A program made the position numbers and the translations under genes. DNA of 17,842 nt, taken from assembly GCA_937959315.1 (NCBI GenBank), contig CALGRC010000210.1, positions 1 through 17,842 on the forward strand. Direction: 5' to 3'. Source of the DNA: an uncultured Clostridia bacterium. GTDB taxonomy: Bacteria; Bacillota; Clostridia; UMGS1810. Below are positions 7,158 through 14,391 of the stretch, in pieces (position 1 is the first letter of the stretch; each line of letters starts with the position of its first letter). The notes under the pieces are model-generated. The model was not told the DNA's origin. It searched no databases and worked only from the letters and a program-made list of their open reading frames with translations.

Positions 7158-9431
7158 ATGAATCACCGGTTTCGCAAATATATTGTTGTACCAACGCTGT
7201 GTATGTCTATTCTAGCGGCATCGCCCACACCGCTGCTGGCAGCCAGCTTTACCGACTCTAATACGCACTGGGCAACGGAAGCCATCGAGATTTGGGCAGA
7301 CTACGGCGTTATTCAGGGATTTGAAGGGGAATTCCGGCCGGATGACACCATCACCCGCGGGGAATTGGCTGTCATAATCAACCGTATTATGAATTATCCC
7401 ACAGCAGCCGAAAATACCTTTACCGACTTAGCGGACGGCGCCTGGTATACCGACGCCATCTTAAAGCTGGCAAACCAGGGGATTATGAAGGGATTTGACG
7501 GCCAAATGCGTCCGGAAGACCCTGTAACGCGGGAAGAAACCCTAGTTATGATGGCGCGGGCTTTGCAAATGAAGCCCAGCAATGGGAAGGCTGTATCGTT
7601 CGAAGATATGGATTCAGTCAGCGACTGGGCAAGGGATGCGGTGCAAGCCATGGCTGAAAACGGGTTTATCCACGGCTTTGAAGACGGCACCTTCCGCCCA
7701 GGCGAAAATATGAGCCGCGCCGGTTCTGTCACAGTCATCAACAACACCATCAAGGGTTTTTACAATCAGCCGGGAACCTATCAGGCTTCCGAAGCGCTGA
7801 ACGGATATGTGATTGTAGCATCTGACGGCGTTGTGCTGGAAGGCATGACCATCAATGGCAACCTGCTGCTTACCCCGAGCGTCACCAGCGGAGAAGTTAC
7901 GCTGAAAAATACAACCGTTTCGGGCGAACAAATTGTCATTGAAGGAAACGGTAGCAGTGAAACCCCCACCCCTCCGGGATCGGAAGACGGCGATAACGAT
8001 GATAACAACGGAGATAGCGGCGACAACAATGGCGGCGGCTCCGGCGGTGGTGGCAGCACCGGCGGCGGCGGTGGCGGCGGTTCCACCTATCATGATGCTG
8101 CGGATAATGACATTGTTGTAAGCAGCACCTATGCCGATAGAACCGGGAAGGTCACATCTGGATCCAAACGGTATACCATCGGCCAAAATGCATTTGACAC
8201 GCTGGAAAAAGCAGTTGCCCAAGCGCAAGCGCTTGGAAAAGAAACTACCATTACCCTGCTGAGCGATTTGCAGTTGGAACAGACAGTTGAAATCCATGCT
8301 GACCAGTTGACGCTTCTTGGAAAAGGCCATACCCTCACCTATGCGGCAGGCGTCAAAGACGGTATTCAGATTGTTCAGCGTCAGGGCGTTGTTTTAGAAA
8401 ACCTGACCGTCAAAATGCAGGACGAAACGGGAAAATGGAATGGAAGCTACGGTATCCAGGCATATGAATCGGATGTTACTTTAAACAATATCACCGCTAC
8501 CGGAGCGGACGCCGGTATTCTGGTCAATGGCGCAGCAGTGAAGCTGGGAGGCATTGTGGATGTCAGCGGCAATGAATTCGGCGGCATTGAGGTGTCCAAA
8601 GGCACACTGGCAGAATCCAATCCCAGCCTGACTGGCTCTGCGGAAAACCTCAAAAATGATACAGAGGAAATTGGTAAACCAACCGTTTGGATTGACAAAG
8701 TATCTGAATTGACCGAAGCAGTCGTCAATGTTTCTGGCCTGCACCCATCTGCGGTATCTGAAAAAGATCAGATGCACTACTTTTTGAACGGCAGCTTGTT
8801 GGGCGTCCAGAGCGTTGGCACGCTGGAACAGTTAGAAGGAGCTTTGGCAGACGAAACTGTGAATACCATTCAGTTAACCGCTGATATTGCATCGGATAAA
8901 ACATTGGAAATTACCCGACCGGTTATTCTTATGGGAACCGATGTGCAAAAAACCATTTCGTTTGAAAATAAAAATGGGTTCCAGATTGTTAATGCCGGCG
9001 ACGTTACCCTTGAAAATATCAAGCTGGAGGTCACCGGACAGCAAGAGGGATGGCAAGGCCTTTACGCCTTGCAGGTATATGGCGCATCCCAAGCGGTTAT
9101 CCGCAATATAGCTGCTACTGGAGCCGACGGCGGCATCCTGGTTAACGGCGCAGCGGTAACCCTGGAGGGGATTGTGGATGTCAGCGGCAATGAATTCGGC
9201 GGCATCGAAGTATCCAAAGGCACACTGGTAGAATCCAATCCCAGCTTGACAGGTTCTTCCGAAAACCTCAAAAATGATACCGAAGAAGCTGGCAAACCCA
9301 CCATTTGGATTGATAAACTTTCAGAGCTCACCTCTGCAGTGGTAAACGTTACAGGCGTAAATGAAAGCGAAGTTTCTGAAAAAGATCAGATGCACTATTT
9401 CCTGGGGGAAGTCCCTTCCTTGCAGCAATAA
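7158..9431 (+). CDS. secreted SLH-domain surface protein with two beta-helix-like repeats
   Basis: The protein has 757 residues. A signal peptide (1-29, charged start, hydrophobic core, ending 'PLLAA') leads to three SLH domains at about 30-75, 86-135 and 146-200, which usually anchor proteins to pyruvylated cell-wall polysaccharide. The conserved TRAE position reads TRGE (66-69), TREE (124-127) and the degenerate SRAG (186-189). A short beta-strand segment is followed by a low-complexity linker rich in Asp/Asn, then Gly (264-309). The C-terminal part consists of two related units about 206 residues long (from about 337 and 552), with repeated 'VTLENI', 'GILVNGAAV' and 'VDVSGNEFGGIEVSKG' strands, suggesting a right-handed parallel beta-helix such as those of adhesins and carbohydrate-binding proteins. 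AAGGAG sits before the ATG. It is a monocistronic gene between two terminators. The ligand is unknown and no catalytic residues are recognised. Confidence 0.88.
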   Translation: MNHRFRKYIVVPTLCMSILAASPTPLLAASFTDSNTHWATEAIEIWADYGVIQGFEGEFRPDDTITRGELAVIINRIMNYPTAAENTFTDLADGAWYTDAILKLANQGIMKGFDGQMRPEDPVTREETLVMMARALQMKPSNGKAVSFEDMDSVSDWARDAVQAMAENGFIHGFEDGTFRPGENMSRAGSVTVINNTIKGFYNQPGTYQASEALNGYVIVASDGVVLEGMTINGNLLLTPSVTSGEVTLKNTTVSGEQIVIEGNGSSETPTPPGSEDGDNDDNNGDSGDNNGGGSGGGGSTGGGGGGGSTYHDAADNDIVVSSTYADRTGKVTSGSKRYTIGQNAFDTLEKAVAQAQALGKETTITLLSDLQLEQTVEIHADQLTLLGKGHTLTYAAGVKDGIQIVQRQGVVLENLTVKMQDETGKWNGSYGIQAYESDVTLNNITATGADAGILVNGAAVKLGGIVDVSGNEFGGIEVSKGTLAESNPSLTGSAENLKNDTEEIGKPTVWIDKVSELTEAVVNVSGLHPSAVSEKDQMHYFLNGSLLGVQSVGTLEQLEGALADETVNTIQLTADIASDKTLEITRPVILMGTDVQKTISFENKNGFQIVNAGDVTLENIKLEVTGQQEGWQGLYALQVYGASQAVIRNIAATGADGGILVNGAAVTLEGIVDVSGNEFGGIEVSKGTLVESNPSLTGSSENLKNDTEEAGKPTIWIDKLSELTSAVVNVTGVNESEVSEKDQMHYFLGEVPSLQQ
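8040..8085 (+). repeat. GGC/GGT-rich glycine-linker tract
   Basis: A low-complexity stretch encodes about 15 residues that are almost all Gly, with a few Ser and Thr, in the linker between the anchoring and the repeat parts of the SLH protein. Such tracts are prone to slippage and to length differences between strains. Confidence 0.75.
8553..8587 (+). repeat. direct repeat, copy 1 (SLH-protein C-terminal repeat core)
   Basis: A 35-base stretch is identical to 9171-9205, exactly 618 bases (206 codons) further on. It is the most conserved part of a longer, diverged tandem duplication whose downstream part also stays similar to about 8785. Confidence 0.9.
9171..9205 (+). repeat. direct repeat, copy 2 (SLH-protein C-terminal repeat core)
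   Basis: This is identical to 8553-8587. Because the offset is a multiple of three, recombination between the copies would remove or add one 206-residue unit without breaking the frame. Confidence 0.9.
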
Positions 9432-9443
9432 AATAAACAAATA

Positions 9444-9486
9444 AAAAAACGGATGATTCCCAATAATAGGAATCATCCGTTTTTTT
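9444..9486. terminator. bidirectional terminator between the SLH and XRE genes
   Basis: A perfect 12-base-pair stem (9449-9460 with 9469-9480) has an eight-base loop, an A-run on its left and a T-run on its right. It can therefore stop transcription of the SLH gene on the plus strand and of the convergent XRE gene on the minus strand. Confidence 0.92.
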
Positions 9487-9812
9487 TACCGCCGGTTACG
9501 ATTGGAAATAAAAATATTCACCATACTTTCCACCGCTGCTTTTTCGTCTTTTTCCATCATGTCATAAAGACGCAGCCATTCCTTTTGCCCGTCTGTCAAA
9601 TCGGGCAAATCCATAGCCGGTGAAAGGAACTGTTCCAATGGCATATCAAATGCTTTGCTAATTGCTTCTAACGTCGGTAAAGTAGGTAAATTGTTATTCC
9701 GATACAACGATGAAATGGTTGACTGTGCAATCCCAGAACGTTTTGATAATTCATATTCGCTCCACCGCCTACCCTGACGTAACTGGGTGATTCTTTCTAA
9801 AACATTTATCAT
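9486..9812 (-). CDS. XRE-family helix-turn-helix regulator
   Basis: This 108-residue DNA-binding protein has a Cro/CI-type HTH at about residues 5-60: 'RITQLRQGRRWSEYELSKRSGIAQSTISSLYRNNNLPTLPTLEAISKAFDMPLEQFL'. The recognition helix is around 'AQSTISSLY'. A short, charged helical tail (72-108, 'TDGQKEWLRLYDMMEKDEKAAVESMVNIF') probably serves for dimerisation, and there is no ligand domain. The ATG at 9812 is preceded by GGGAGGT at a good distance. The upstream region holds several inverted repeats, so autoregulation is likely. Its targets are unknown. The neighbouring SLH gene and the c-di-GMP phosphodiesterase gene are candidates by position only. Confidence 0.9.
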   Translation of the reverse strand: MINVLERITQLRQGRRWSEYELSKRSGIAQSTISSLYRNNNLPTLPTLEAISKAFDMPLEQFLSPAMDLPDLTDGQKEWLRLYDMMEKDEKAAVESMVNIFISNRNRR

Positions 9813-9827
9813 ATGTAAAGCACCTCC

Positions 9828-9859
9828 CGATATTTGGATCTATTGTATTACAAATATCG
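9828..9859. promoter_or_regulatory. inverted repeat upstream of the XRE gene (candidate autoregulatory operator)
   Basis: Perfect nine-base arms, CGATATTTG (9828-9836) and CAAATATCG (9851-9859), are separated by 14 bases. The interval contains a minus-strand -10-like TACAAT (9842-9847), and the left arm touches the ribosome-binding site. This fits a regulator that represses its own gene. Confidence 0.5.
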
Positions 9860-9888
9860 GATTTCCGTTACTTCGGATATACGAAACA

Positions 9889-9924
9889 ATATTGCGTAGT
9901 TGCAATATATGGGGTGCAATATAT
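9889..9924. repeat. GCAATAT repeat cluster upstream of the XRE gene
   Basis: TGCAATATAT occurs twice as a direct repeat (9901-9910 and 9915-9924), and an inverted ATATTGC lies at 9889-9895. The cluster lies 76 to 112 bases upstream of the XRE start and may hold its -35 region (TTGCAA, 9900-9905) or further protein-binding sites. Confidence 0.35.
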
Positions 9925-9944
9925 CAATTTATACGCCGTACTAT

Positions 9945-9979
9945 AAAAAAACCGGCGGCTTCGGACCGCCGGTTTTTTT
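9945..9979 (-). terminator. intrinsic terminator of the GGDEF-EAL gene
   Basis: CCGGCGG (9952-9958) and CCGCCGG (9966-9972) close a loop with a UUCG-type core, flanked by seven A on the left and seven T on the right. It lies just after the stop codon of the minus-strand gene. Its symmetry means it could also block plus-strand transcription. Confidence 0.92.
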
Positions 9980-9984
9980 ATTAT

Positions 9985-12204
9985 CTATTGGTTCATCCAC
10001 GCTTCAAACTCTGTAATCGGAAGCGGTTTTGAAAAAATATAGCCTTGTACCATATCGCAGCGCAATGCGCGTAAGATAGCAAGCTGGCGCTCTGTTTCAA
10101 TGCCTTCGGCTACCACGCTAATCCCCAAATCTTTTGATAGGGCAATTAAATGGGAAATGATTTTCTGCGCTTTTTCCTGTTCAATATCATCAAAAAACGC
10201 ACGATCCAGTTTGATGGTATCCACATCAAATTCCTGGAGCAACGCCAAAGATGAAAATCCTACGCCAAAATCATCAAGGGAAGATAAAAAACCGTAACTG
10301 TGCATTTGGCAAATCAGTTCTTTGGTCAATTCCCGCTGCTGTTCATCAAAAAAGATAGATTCGGTCAATTCCAATTCCAGCATACCATCCGGGACACCAT
10401 ATCGATCTTTAATCGCTGCAAATTGTTGTAAAAACCCAACATTACAAAAATGCCGCCGGGACAGGTTGACTGAAATAGGAAAAAGCGGTTTGCCCTCTGC
10501 CTGCCATTGCTGCTGTTGGGCGCATACCCGTTCAAATACATATAAGTCTAATTTACAAATAGCATCGCTTTTTTCAAAAACCGGAATGAAATCTGACGGA
10601 AGGATCATACCGCGCTGCGGATGGTTCCAGCGTACCAAAGCTTCTGCCCCGCCCAGCCGGTTGTCTGCCAACCTGATTTTCGGCTGCAAAAATACTTGAA
10701 AATCCCCATTTTTCAACGAAGGCCCTAACAAAGCGTTCAGTTCTTGCTCCATTTTCAAACCACGTACCAAATTCATGCTATAATAAACGCACGGGCCGTT
10801 GGCAGCCGCATACTGCGCTGCTATACGGGCATGTTCCAAAATAACGGCAGCGTCTGTTTCTGTTCCGTCTGCTATACATGCCCCTTGCCGAATGTGTATT
10901 GGATATCCATTGCACAAGTAACTGCTGGATTCGTTGATACGTTTCACCAGGCCATCCAATCGCACCTGCAATTTTTCAGGCCGCGTTTCCTTTAAACATA
11001 AGAAAAAAGCATCCGCCTCGTCGCGTGCAACCAGTTCCCCATCTATAACAGCATTTGAAAGCACTTGATACATTACCCGGAGGATTTCATTCCCTATGCC
11101 AATGCCAAAATTTTCGTTTATCAGTTTAAACCCTCTGACATTAAATAGTACCACCGCATATGTCTTACAAGGCGCTTCGGCAATCTGCCCTGCAAACGCT
11201 ATTTGGAATGCCGTGCGGTTCATACCGCCGGTCAATGGGTCGGTAAATGCAATCTTTTCCAACGTCTTACGGTTTTTCCGATAGAATTGATATAAAATGC
11301 CATATAGGATAACAAACAGGATCAGTATACCGCCTACAATTACAAACGCACGGAAACTGTAAAGGTCAACTCCCCCCATGATTAAATCTCCGGGCACCAG
11401 TATGAGCAATATCCAATCGTTAATCCCCAACGCCTGGTAAGATAAAATCAAATGCGTCCCGTCAACAGCGGTAAAATGGAATGCACCGGCCTGGTTGGTT
11501 TTCCAGTTCCGTTCCATCGTCTGGATTGCTTGGGCTGTTTTGCTGTCCCCCTGGCTGAAGATCTCATCCAGCCGTTGGAATGGGCTGACATCGGTTGGCG
11601 ATATCACCACTTCCCCTGCTTTGTTGACAATACAGGTCAGGCCTTCCCCGCCAAAACTATGAGGGGCAATCAATGCCTGCACATTTCCCTGGTCACAGAT
11701 ACCCGCCAACACCATAGCAACGGTATCCCCCTCATAAACAGGCACGGAAAACAATAGCCGCTGGCCGGATATGTTGGTAACCCGCGGCCGCCCGGAAAAC
11801 GAATCCCGTATTCCCACAGTTTGCTGTAAACCGTCAACTAACACATCTTCCGGGACGGTCCGGTCTGGAAAAACCAAAAACAATCGATCAAATTCAGTAA
11901 TTTCCGCTTTCCTTTCCAAAAACTCCTCGACACGCGCCTGGTCGGATAAACGGGGAATAGAATCGGCAAACTGCTCCATCATCCGCAGGTTAGAAAGAAT
12001 CCGGCCGGAAATATCATTGGTAAGCTGGTCTGCAACATCTCCAACATATTTGTGTGCGGTGCCGTCAATATGTGCGCGCAAATTGGCGGTATTCCATACG
12101 AGCAAGGCAATCACCATGCATAGCACAATCGTCCATATGCCCATCTGTATACCAATACTGGCCTTAGGGTTCCGGTACAACGGCGTTTTTGATTTCGTTT
12201 CCAT
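9985..12204 (-). CDS. membrane sensor with degenerate GGDEF and intact EAL domain (c-di-GMP phosphodiesterase)
   Basis: The protein has 739 residues. Transmembrane helices at about 18-40 and 285-308 frame an extracytoplasmic sensor region of about 240 residues, probably Cache-like. The GGDEF domain ('FTDPLTGGMNRTAF', about 320-470) is degenerate: the signature reads EADAF (396-400), and the metal-binding Asp of the first motif is Asn355, so cyclase activity is very unlikely. The EAL domain (about 485-739) keeps the catalytic set: EAL (Glu521), Asn580, Glu615, the Asp644-Asp645 pair in 'SLDDFGVGFSSL', Lys665, Glu700 and Gln720. It should hydrolyse c-di-GMP to pGpG. ATG 12204 is preferred over TTG 12207 because AGGAGGG lies eight bases before the ATG. 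The gene has its own promoter and lies just downstream of the polysaccharide operon. Confidence 0.9.
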   Translation of the reverse strand: METKSKTPLYRNPKASIGIQMGIWTIVLCMVIALLVWNTANLRAHIDGTAHKYVGDVADQLTNDISGRILSNLRMMEQFADSIPRLSDQARVEEFLERKAEITEFDRLFLVFPDRTVPEDVLVDGLQQTVGIRDSFSGRPRVTNISGQRLLFSVPVYEGDTVAMVLAGICDQGNVQALIAPHSFGGEGLTCIVNKAGEVVISPTDVSPFQRLDEIFSQGDSKTAQAIQTMERNWKTNQAGAFHFTAVDGTHLILSYQALGINDWILLILVPGDLIMGGVDLYSFRAFVIVGGILILFVILYGILYQFYRKNRKTLEKIAFTDPLTGGMNRTAFQIAFAGQIAEAPCKTYAVVLFNVRGFKLINENFGIGIGNEILRVMYQVLSNAVIDGELVARDEADAFFLCLKETRPEKLQVRLDGLVKRINESSSYLCNGYPIHIRQGACIADGTETDAAVILEHARIAAQYAAANGPCVYYSMNLVRGLKMEQELNALLGPSLKNGDFQVFLQPKIRLADNRLGGAEALVRWNHPQRGMILPSDFIPVFEKSDAICKLDLYVFERVCAQQQQWQAEGKPLFPISVNLSRRHFCNVGFLQQFAAIKDRYGVPDGMLELELTESIFFDEQQRELTKELICQMHSYGFLSSLDDFGVGFSSLALLQEFDVDTIKLDRAFFDDIEQEKAQKIISHLIALSKDLGISVVAEGIETERQLAILRALRCDMVQGYIFSKPLPITEFEAWMNQ

Positions 12205-12302
12205 CAACCGTGCCCTCCTATTTATCGTTTGTTACAAAACCTCCGTTTATAGAACACGAGAGAATCTCAGCCTATGCAAAAATCGGCACAACCAATACCG
12301 CC

Positions 12303-12331
12303 ATTATAGTATACTTCCCATGCAAAGTCAA
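12303..12331 (-). promoter_or_regulatory. promoter of the GGDEF-EAL gene
   Basis: On the minus strand TTGACT (12326-12331) and a consensus TATAAT (12303-12308) are separated by 17 bases. The leader to the ATG at 12204 is about 90 bases. No terminator is visible between licD and this promoter, so read-through from the polysaccharide operon is also possible. Confidence 0.78.
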
Positions 12332-12358
12332 CGGTATCAAGCTCAGTTTTGGCAACCG

Positions 12359-13150
12359 TCACAACCGCCACTCAATATCCCCCATCGCCTGTTCATGGCC
12401 TTTTTGTTCTTCTTCCGGCAACGGTGCCTTATAATCCCCGTACTGTAACGTCAGATATCTATGGTAATCAGCCGGGACGGGGTATCTGCCGTCTTCAAAA
12501 GGCAGATAACAGGCTTTTCCAAAAATCAAATCCCGTTTTATCACCTTTCCTCCTTTGCAGGGAAGCAGCACATACCGTCCCGGTTTTTTACGCAGTGTCA
12601 GCAGGCGGATTGCCATGTGTAAATATATATGCCGCACCCGCAGCGGAATTTTTTCCAGCATACGCGCCAAGAATATATGGGATTCTTCATATTGGGTCAT
12701 TTCCGCCATAATGAGCCTGCTGGCTATTTTGTAATTGAAACATGCAAATTTACGCAATAAGCAGCAATCACTGATGGGATAAATAGGGAATAAATCAATA
12801 CAAATCCCCCAATTGATCGGAATATCCTGATACCGTTTGGGACGGGACAGTGTGCCAGTATCCCTGATTTTTGTCCAGGGCAGCGGGAAATGGGGTTCGA
12901 TTGCCACATTGGTGATCAGGTATTGTTCCGCTGCTTCCCGCTGGAAAATGGGGATCAGCTTTTGCAGCAGCTCATACGCAAGCAGCACGTCAATATCGTC
13001 ATCCCAAGGGATGAATCCCCGGTACTTGGCTGCGCCCAGCAGCGTGCCCTGCCCCAGGTAATAAGAAATATGGTGCTTTTTACATATCCGGTCCAGTTCT
13101 TTTAAAATCGCATATTCCCGCTTTTGTACCTGCTTTATCATTTCATTCAT
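12359..13150 (-). CDS. licD: LicD-family phosphotransferase
   Basis: This 263-residue protein carries the LicD/fukutin-type nucleotidyltransferase signature 'YYLGQGTLLGAAKYRGFIPWDDDIDV' (30-55), with the metal-binding acidic cluster at Asp50-Asp54. LicD enzymes attach phosphocholine or a similar phospho-group to teichoic acids or surface glycans. The middle part 'INWGICIDLFPIYPISD' is also typical of the family. ATG 13150 is chosen because GTGAGG lies five bases upstream. It is the last gene of the polysaccharide operon, 20 bases after the GT4 gene, so it most likely decorates the glycan made by this operon. Whether the group added is choline cannot be told, since no choline uptake or activation genes are in the window. 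Confidence 0.88.
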   Translation of the reverse strand: MNEMIKQVQKREYAILKELDRICKKHHISYYLGQGTLLGAAKYRGFIPWDDDIDVLLAYELLQKLIPIFQREAAEQYLITNVAIEPHFPLPWTKIRDTGTLSRPKRYQDIPINWGICIDLFPIYPISDCCLLRKFACFNYKIASRLIMAEMTQYEESHIFLARMLEKIPLRVRHIYLHMAIRLLTLRKKPGRYVLLPCKGGKVIKRDLIFGKACYLPFEDGRYPVPADYHRYLTLQYGDYKAPLPEEEQKGHEQAMGDIEWRL

Positions 13151-13170
13151 GGATTCCTCACCCCCGCAGC

Positions 13171-14391
13171 CTATATCATTTGTTCAATGGCATCGAGTAT
13201 TTTTGCAAAATATCCGCTTTTGTCAAACTCTGCTGCATATGCCGCGCCGGCCGCCCCCATCCGGCGGCGCAATGGCTGGGAACTGCCTATAGCCCGAAGG
13301 GCATCCGCCAGCCTGTCAGAAAAACCCGCCCCTGTTTCGACAATCTGTGCGGACACACCACAGACATATTCCGGCATCCCGCCCGACCGTGCAATGACTA
13401 CCGGCTTGCCCGCGCTCTGTGCTTCCAATACCACCAGCCCGGCCGCTTCGTTGCATTGCGAGGGGAATACAGCTATGTCGCAAGCATGATAGTAAGGAGG
13501 CAGCTTTTGATATTCCACATATCCGGCAAACGCTACCCTGCCGCCCAGCGTTTCCGCCTTCCGGTACAGAGATGCTGCAAAGTCTGTCTGTCCGGAATCG
13601 CGGAAAGCTGCCCCGCCGACAACCAACAATTTGATATGGCAGCCATCCAATTTGCCAACCGCGTCTATCAAAGCGTCAATCCCCTTTTCTGGAATCAGGC
13701 GGCCTACAAACAGGCAAACCACATCGTCTGGCGAAAATCCAAATTTCCGCCGTATCCTCTCTGCCTGCCGCTTGGTTGCCGTATCCCCCCAAAACGACGG
13801 GATATCTATGGCGTTTTTCACTGTAACAACCTGCGGCATCCCCGGTTCTCGCCGCAGTTTCCCTGCCACAAAGTCACTGACCGCCATAATCCCATCCGCT
13901 TGCCGGGCAAGAGCAGCCCCCAGTGTCCCTGCAAGATCTGCCGCATCATTGTGTAAGTGCAAAATCACACGGCTGCTGCAATGCTGTTTTAACGGCCGTA
14001 CATACCATATGGCATTTTCAACAACTACCACATCGTATCTGTTTTTCCGGATCAGGCGCAATGCCTGTGAAAAATAGGGATTGCAACGCACCGGCGTTGC
14101 CCCAGATAATTTGCGTACCACCCGTTTCAGTATCCGGTACCCCTTCATGGCAATAGCCGGATACCGGATAAAATGGAAGGCAACCTTCCCGTATCTGGCT
14201 GCCCGCTCACGGGCAGGTACGGCATCTTTGGAAATGATATCCAGCGAACACGAAAAACAGCCTTTCTGATAGGTTTCCGCCATCCATTCCACCAATGTTT
14301 CCACCGCTCCCCCTTCTGTTGCCGGCACGGGATAGGCGCCCATCGTCAACAGGCAGAGTTTTACGAACCTGTTTTTCTCTTTACCCGGCAT
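13171..14391 (-). CDS. GT4-family glycosyltransferase
   Basis: This 406-residue GT-B-fold enzyme has an N-terminal acceptor domain starting 'LCLLTMGAYPVPATEGGAVETLVEWMAE' with the Gly27-Gly28 loop. The C-terminal donor-binding domain contains 'VCLFVGRLIPEKGIDALIDA' (Arg231 and Lys236, phosphate contacts) and the E-x7-E motif in 'NEAAGLVVLEAQSAGKPVV' (Glu315, Glu323). It would add a sugar from a nucleotide donor, with retention, to a lipid-linked oligosaccharide on the inner membrane face. The start overlaps the end of the flippase gene by 11 bases and has a GGGGGAGCGAGG ribosome site, which suggests translational coupling. The donor sugar and linkage are not predictable from sequence. Confidence 0.9.
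   Translation of the reverse strand: MPGKEKNRFVKLCLLTMGAYPVPATEGGAVETLVEWMAETYQKGCFSCSLDIISKDAVPARERAARYGKVAFHFIRYPAIAMKGYRILKRVVRKLSGATPVRCNPYFSQALRLIRKNRYDVVVVENAIWYVRPLKQHCSSRVILHLHNDAADLAGTLGAALARQADGIMAVSDFVAGKLRREPGMPQVVTVKNAIDIPSFWGDTATKRQAERIRRKFGFSPDDVVCLFVGRLIPEKGIDALIDAVGKLDGCHIKLLVVGGAAFRDSGQTDFAASLYRKAETLGGRVAFAGYVEYQKLPPYYHACDIAVFPSQCNEAAGLVVLEAQSAGKPVVIARSGGMPEYVCGVSAQIVETGAGFSDRLADALRAIGSSQPLRRRMGAAGAAYAAEFDKSGYFAKILDAIEQMI

Noticed and set aside
8040..8085. GGC/GGT repeats as a possible CRISPR or microsatellite array
   Set aside because: The tract is in frame, encodes a typical Gly/Ser linker and has no spacers.
7614..8330. 238-codon minus-strand frame opposite the SLH gene
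   Set aside because: Its Ala-rich middle is only the antisense of the glycine-codon tract, and there is no start signal.
10990..11040. active diguanylate cyclase site in the GGDEF domain
   Set aside because: The signature is EADAF, and the upstream metal-binding Asp is Asn, so the catalytic site is not intact.
12205..12302. possible c-di-GMP riboswitch in the leader of the GGDEF-EAL gene
   Set aside because: I find no GEMM-type conserved core, and the leader of about 90 bases has no clear expression platform.
11771..12448. 225-codon plus-strand frame across the start of the GGDEF-EAL gene and its promoter
   Set aside because: It runs through the N-terminus, promoter and end of licD on the opposite strand, and the product is low-quality basic sequence without a domain.
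13180..13956. 258-codon plus-strand open frame opposite the GT4 gene
   Set aside because: It lies wholly within the well-supported glycosyltransferase on the other strand, has no ribosome site and its translation resembles no protein family.
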